Part shown: in pieces, positions 6,314-8,321 of the stretch
Position numbering within the stretch: position 1 is the first letter of the stretch
How the letters are laid out: each line of letters begins with the position of its first letter
Assembly: GCA_016763895.1 (NCBI GenBank)
Contig: JAESSV010000253.1
Coordinates: 1-8,321, forward strand
Direction of reading: 5' to 3'
DNA from: Magnetovibrio sp.
Lineage (GTDB): Bacteria; Pseudomonadota; Alphaproteobacteria; Rhodospirillales; Magnetovibrionaceae
Length of the DNA: 8,321 nt
The notes under the pieces: model-generated
Told to the model about the DNA's origin: nothing
What the model saw: only the letters and a program-made list of their open reading frames with translations
The model's database searches: none
Program-made: the position numbers and the translations under genes

Positions 6314-8321
6314 AGCCTTCAATCTTCGAAAAGTCTGCAATTTCACCCATCACCTTAATGATTTCCGACAACAATAACAAACGGTTGATGCGAACTTTTT
6401 TATCATCGACGTTTACCATGACGCCATCAAAGAACGCGTCCAAAGGGCCGCGAAGCGTTGCCAAAACCGCCATCGCATCCTCAAACCTTTCCGCTTCAAC
6501 ATAAGCATGCGCCTTCCCGCTGGCGGCGGCAAGGGCTTGAAACAAAGTGCGTTCTTCGTCTTGTTCAAACGCGCTTTCGTCCACCATACCGTTGTATGAC
6601 GTTTTGTCTTTCTTTTGTTCGATGCGCAAAATATTGGCCGCCCGTTTGTGCGCCGCCAACAGATTCGCCCCATCGTCCGATCCCACAAACCCGGACAAGG
6701 CCTCGACCCGCGCCAACAGCCGCACAAGATCGCCTTTCCCACCAAGAGCAAACACCGCGTCAATTAAATCATGGCGTACGCCTTGGGATTTTAAGTGAAC
6801 TTTAAGGCGGTCGGCGAAGAAAGAGAGAAGATTGACGGCAATATCTTTGCCCCCCGCCTTGGCAAACACGTCCAACAACGGCAATCTCAGTTTATTTTCA
6901 ATGATGATCCGGATCACGCCCAAGGCGGCCCGACGAAGCGCAAACGGATCTTTGGACCCGGTCGGTTTTTCATCAATGGTCCAAAAACCCACCAGCGTAT
7001 CAATTTTATCGGCCATAGCCACCGCCGTCGACACCGGTGCGGTTGGGCACGCATCGCCAGGACCGGCGGGGGAATAGTGTTCGGCTATGGCATTTGCAAC
7101 GTCCAAAGCTTCGCCATCATTTAAAGCGTAATAACGACCGATGACGCCTTGGACTTCGGGGATTTCATAAACCATGCCCGTGACCAGATCGCATTTGCAC
7201 AGTTCTGCGGCGCGTTGGGCGTGGGCTTTATCGGCTCCGATTTCGCCCGCGATGGACCCGGCCAAAGATTTCACACGATAAACTTTTTCGGCAACCGAGC
7301 CCAGCTTGGCGTGGAATACGATGTCTTTAAGCTTGGGCGCCAAATCCGCCAAAGATGTTTTGCGGTCTTGGTCCCAAAAGAATTTGGCATCCGACAAACG
7401 CGCCCGCAAAACACGTTCGTTGCCCGCCGTAATGGCTTTGCCACCGTCCGAGGCCACTTGGTTGGCAACGGTCAAAAAGTTCGGCGCCAACGTGCCATCG
7501 GATTTCAGCAACGAGAAATATTTTTGGTGCACCTTCATGGTGTCGGTGAGGACTTCGGGTGGAAGGTCCATAAAGCTTTCATCGATGTTGCCCAGCAACA
7601 CAACTGGCCATTCCACAAGGCCTGTGACCTCTTGCAACAAACCTTCGTCTGGCTTGACGCTCAAACCCGCATCTGCCGCCAACTTCGCCGCTTGTTTTTC
7701 GATTGAAGCCCGGCGTTCAGCCGGGTCTAACATCACATGAGCGTCGTGTAGCTTGGTTTTGTAATCGGCGAAGTCAGAAACCGTAATTGCGTCCGGGTTT
7801 AAAAAACGGTGGCCAAAGGTTTGCCCATTGGCGCGAACGTCTTCATAAGCCACATCCACAACGTTGCCATCAAACAGGGCCAAAATGTTATGCAGCGGGC
7901 GCACCCAACGCTTTGTTGAGGTTCCCCACCGCATGGATTTTGGCCATGGCAAAGCCTCAAAAGCCGCCGTTAGAACTTTGGGCAAGACGTCTGAGGTTGG
8001 CGCGCCCTTTTTTTCAATCACGGCTACGTAAAACGTTTTGCCTTTGATGTCGCGTTGTTCGCAATCGTCAAGGCTCAGCCCCCCCAGCGATCCCAAAAAG
8101 CCTTTCAAAGCTTGTTCAGGGGCCGAGGTTTGCGGGCCTTTGCGTTCGTCTTTGACGTCCGCTTGCTTTTCGGGAAGCCCGTCAACCACCAGGCACAAAC
8201 GACGCGGCGTGACATAGGCAGCCGAGCTGTCCCACGTCAGGCCAGCTTTTTTCAAGCCGTCTTCGATCAAGCGTTTTAAGTCCGCAGCAGCACGCGCTTG
8301 CATGCGGGCGGGAATTTCTTC
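6312..8321 (-). CDS. glyS: Glycyl-tRNA synthetase beta subunit (5' end beyond right edge)
   Basis: GlyS is the large subunit of the bacterial alpha2-beta2 glycyl-tRNA synthetase; it binds tRNA-Gly and is needed, with the catalytic alpha subunit GlyQ, to charge it. The frame is open through the right edge. The six codons before the internal ATG at 8303 read EEIPAR, matching the family opening EEIPARMQ, so that ATG is not the start and roughly a dozen residues lie outside the window. Of 669 visible residues, [11 protein letters not shown] and PWPKSMRWG (early), then [10 protein letters not shown] and HQKYFSLL (middle), are typical GlyS segments. [12 protein letters not shown] and [16 protein letters not shown] (about residue 440 from the internal Met) form the HD-like region. 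The C-terminus [11 protein letters not shown], then INRLLLL and ADFSKIEG closes the DALR anticodon-binding domain. The length fits the family. The ppdK start follows the stop after 12 bases. glyQ is expected just upstream, to the right. Confidence 0.97.
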   Translation of the reverse strand, partial: EEIPARMQARAAADLKRLIEDGLKKAGLTWDSSAAYVTPRRLCLVVDGLPEKQADVKDERKGPQTSAPEQALKGFLGSLGGLSLDDCEQRDIKGKTFYVAVIEKKGAPTSDVLPKVLTAAFEALPWPKSMRWGTSTKRWVRPLHNILALFDGNVVDVAYEDVRANGQTFGHRFLNPDAITVSDFADYKTKLHDAHVMLDPAERRASIEKQAAKLAADAGLSVKPDEGLLQEVTGLVEWPVVLLGNIDESFMDLPPEVLTDTMKVHQKYFSLLKSDGTLAPNFLTVANQVASDGGKAITAGNERVLRARLSDAKFFWDQDRKTSLADLAPKLKDIVFHAKLGSVAEKVYRVKSLAGSIAGEIGADKAHAQRAAELCKCDLVTGMVYEIPEVQGVIGRYYALNDGEALDVANAIAEHYSPAGPGDACPTAPVSTAVAMADKIDTLVGFWTIDEKPTGSKDPFALRRAALGVIRIIIENKLRLPLLDVFAKAGGKDIAVNLLSFFADRLKVHLKSQGVRHDLIDAVFALGGKGDLVRLLARVEALSGFVGSDDGANLLAAHKRAANILRIEQKKDKTSYNGMVDESAFEQDEERTLFQALAAASGKAHAYVEAERFEDAMAVLATLRGPLDAFFDGVMVNVDDKKVRINRLLLLSEIIKVMGEIADFSKIEG

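Noticed and set aside
7149..7706. Plus-strand open frame (185 codons) antisense to glyS
   Set aside because: Lies wholly inside conserved GlyS coding sequence, with no domain or plausible start signal of its own.
8301..8303. ATG at 8303 as the glyS start
   Set aside because: The preceding in-frame codons encode EEIPAR, the conserved GlyS opening, so the gene continues beyond the right edge.

Overview
This window looks like ordinary, densely packed chromosome of a Gram-negative alphaproteobacterium of moderate GC. The lineage is inferred from three things: the two-subunit glycyl-tRNA synthetase followed directly by pyruvate phosphate dikinase (a gene order I associate with alphaproteobacteria, perhaps Rhodospirillales-like), the short YgfZ-type protein, and the LPS-type glycosyltransferases. 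No ribosomal RNA or other decisive marker is present, so a finer placement is not supported. I see no tRNA, insertion sequence, phage gene, CRISPR array or toxin-antitoxin pair.

Layout. Positions 1-1381 carry two minus-strand glycosyltransferases that overlap by four bases: a heptosyltransferase-like GT9 enzyme, then a GT2 enzyme cut by the left edge. Both probably build LPS core or a related surface glycan. A 168-bp divergent gap (1382-1549) holds three short tandem duplications. A plus-strand pair follows: a YgfZ/IBA57-type folate-binding protein for iron-sulfur cluster maintenance (1550-2437) and an unassigned SAM-dependent methyltransferase (2447-3094). The right-hand 5.2 kb is one compact minus-strand operon read leftwards: glyS (entering from the right edge), ppdK, then an arsenate-reductase / low-molecular-weight phosphatase fold protein whose coding region meets the methyltransferase tail to tail, the two genes sharing a TTAA.

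How the genes relate. GlyS charges tRNA-Gly together with GlyQ, which is presumably just beyond the right edge. PpdK interconverts pyruvate and phosphoenolpyruvate. Their linkage is positional and no shared pathway is evident. The most notable gene is the last of this operon (3091-3582). It keeps the phosphate-loop framework of the thioredoxin-type ArsC / LMW-PTP family, but serine stands in place of the nucleophilic cysteine, and by eye the resolving cysteines and the general-acid aspartate are absent too. It is therefore a candidate pseudoenzyme. The other points of interest are the unclear start of the GT9 gene and the cluster of tandem duplications just upstream of it. Otherwise the window is housekeeping sequence; I found no clear sign of an undescribed multi-gene system.
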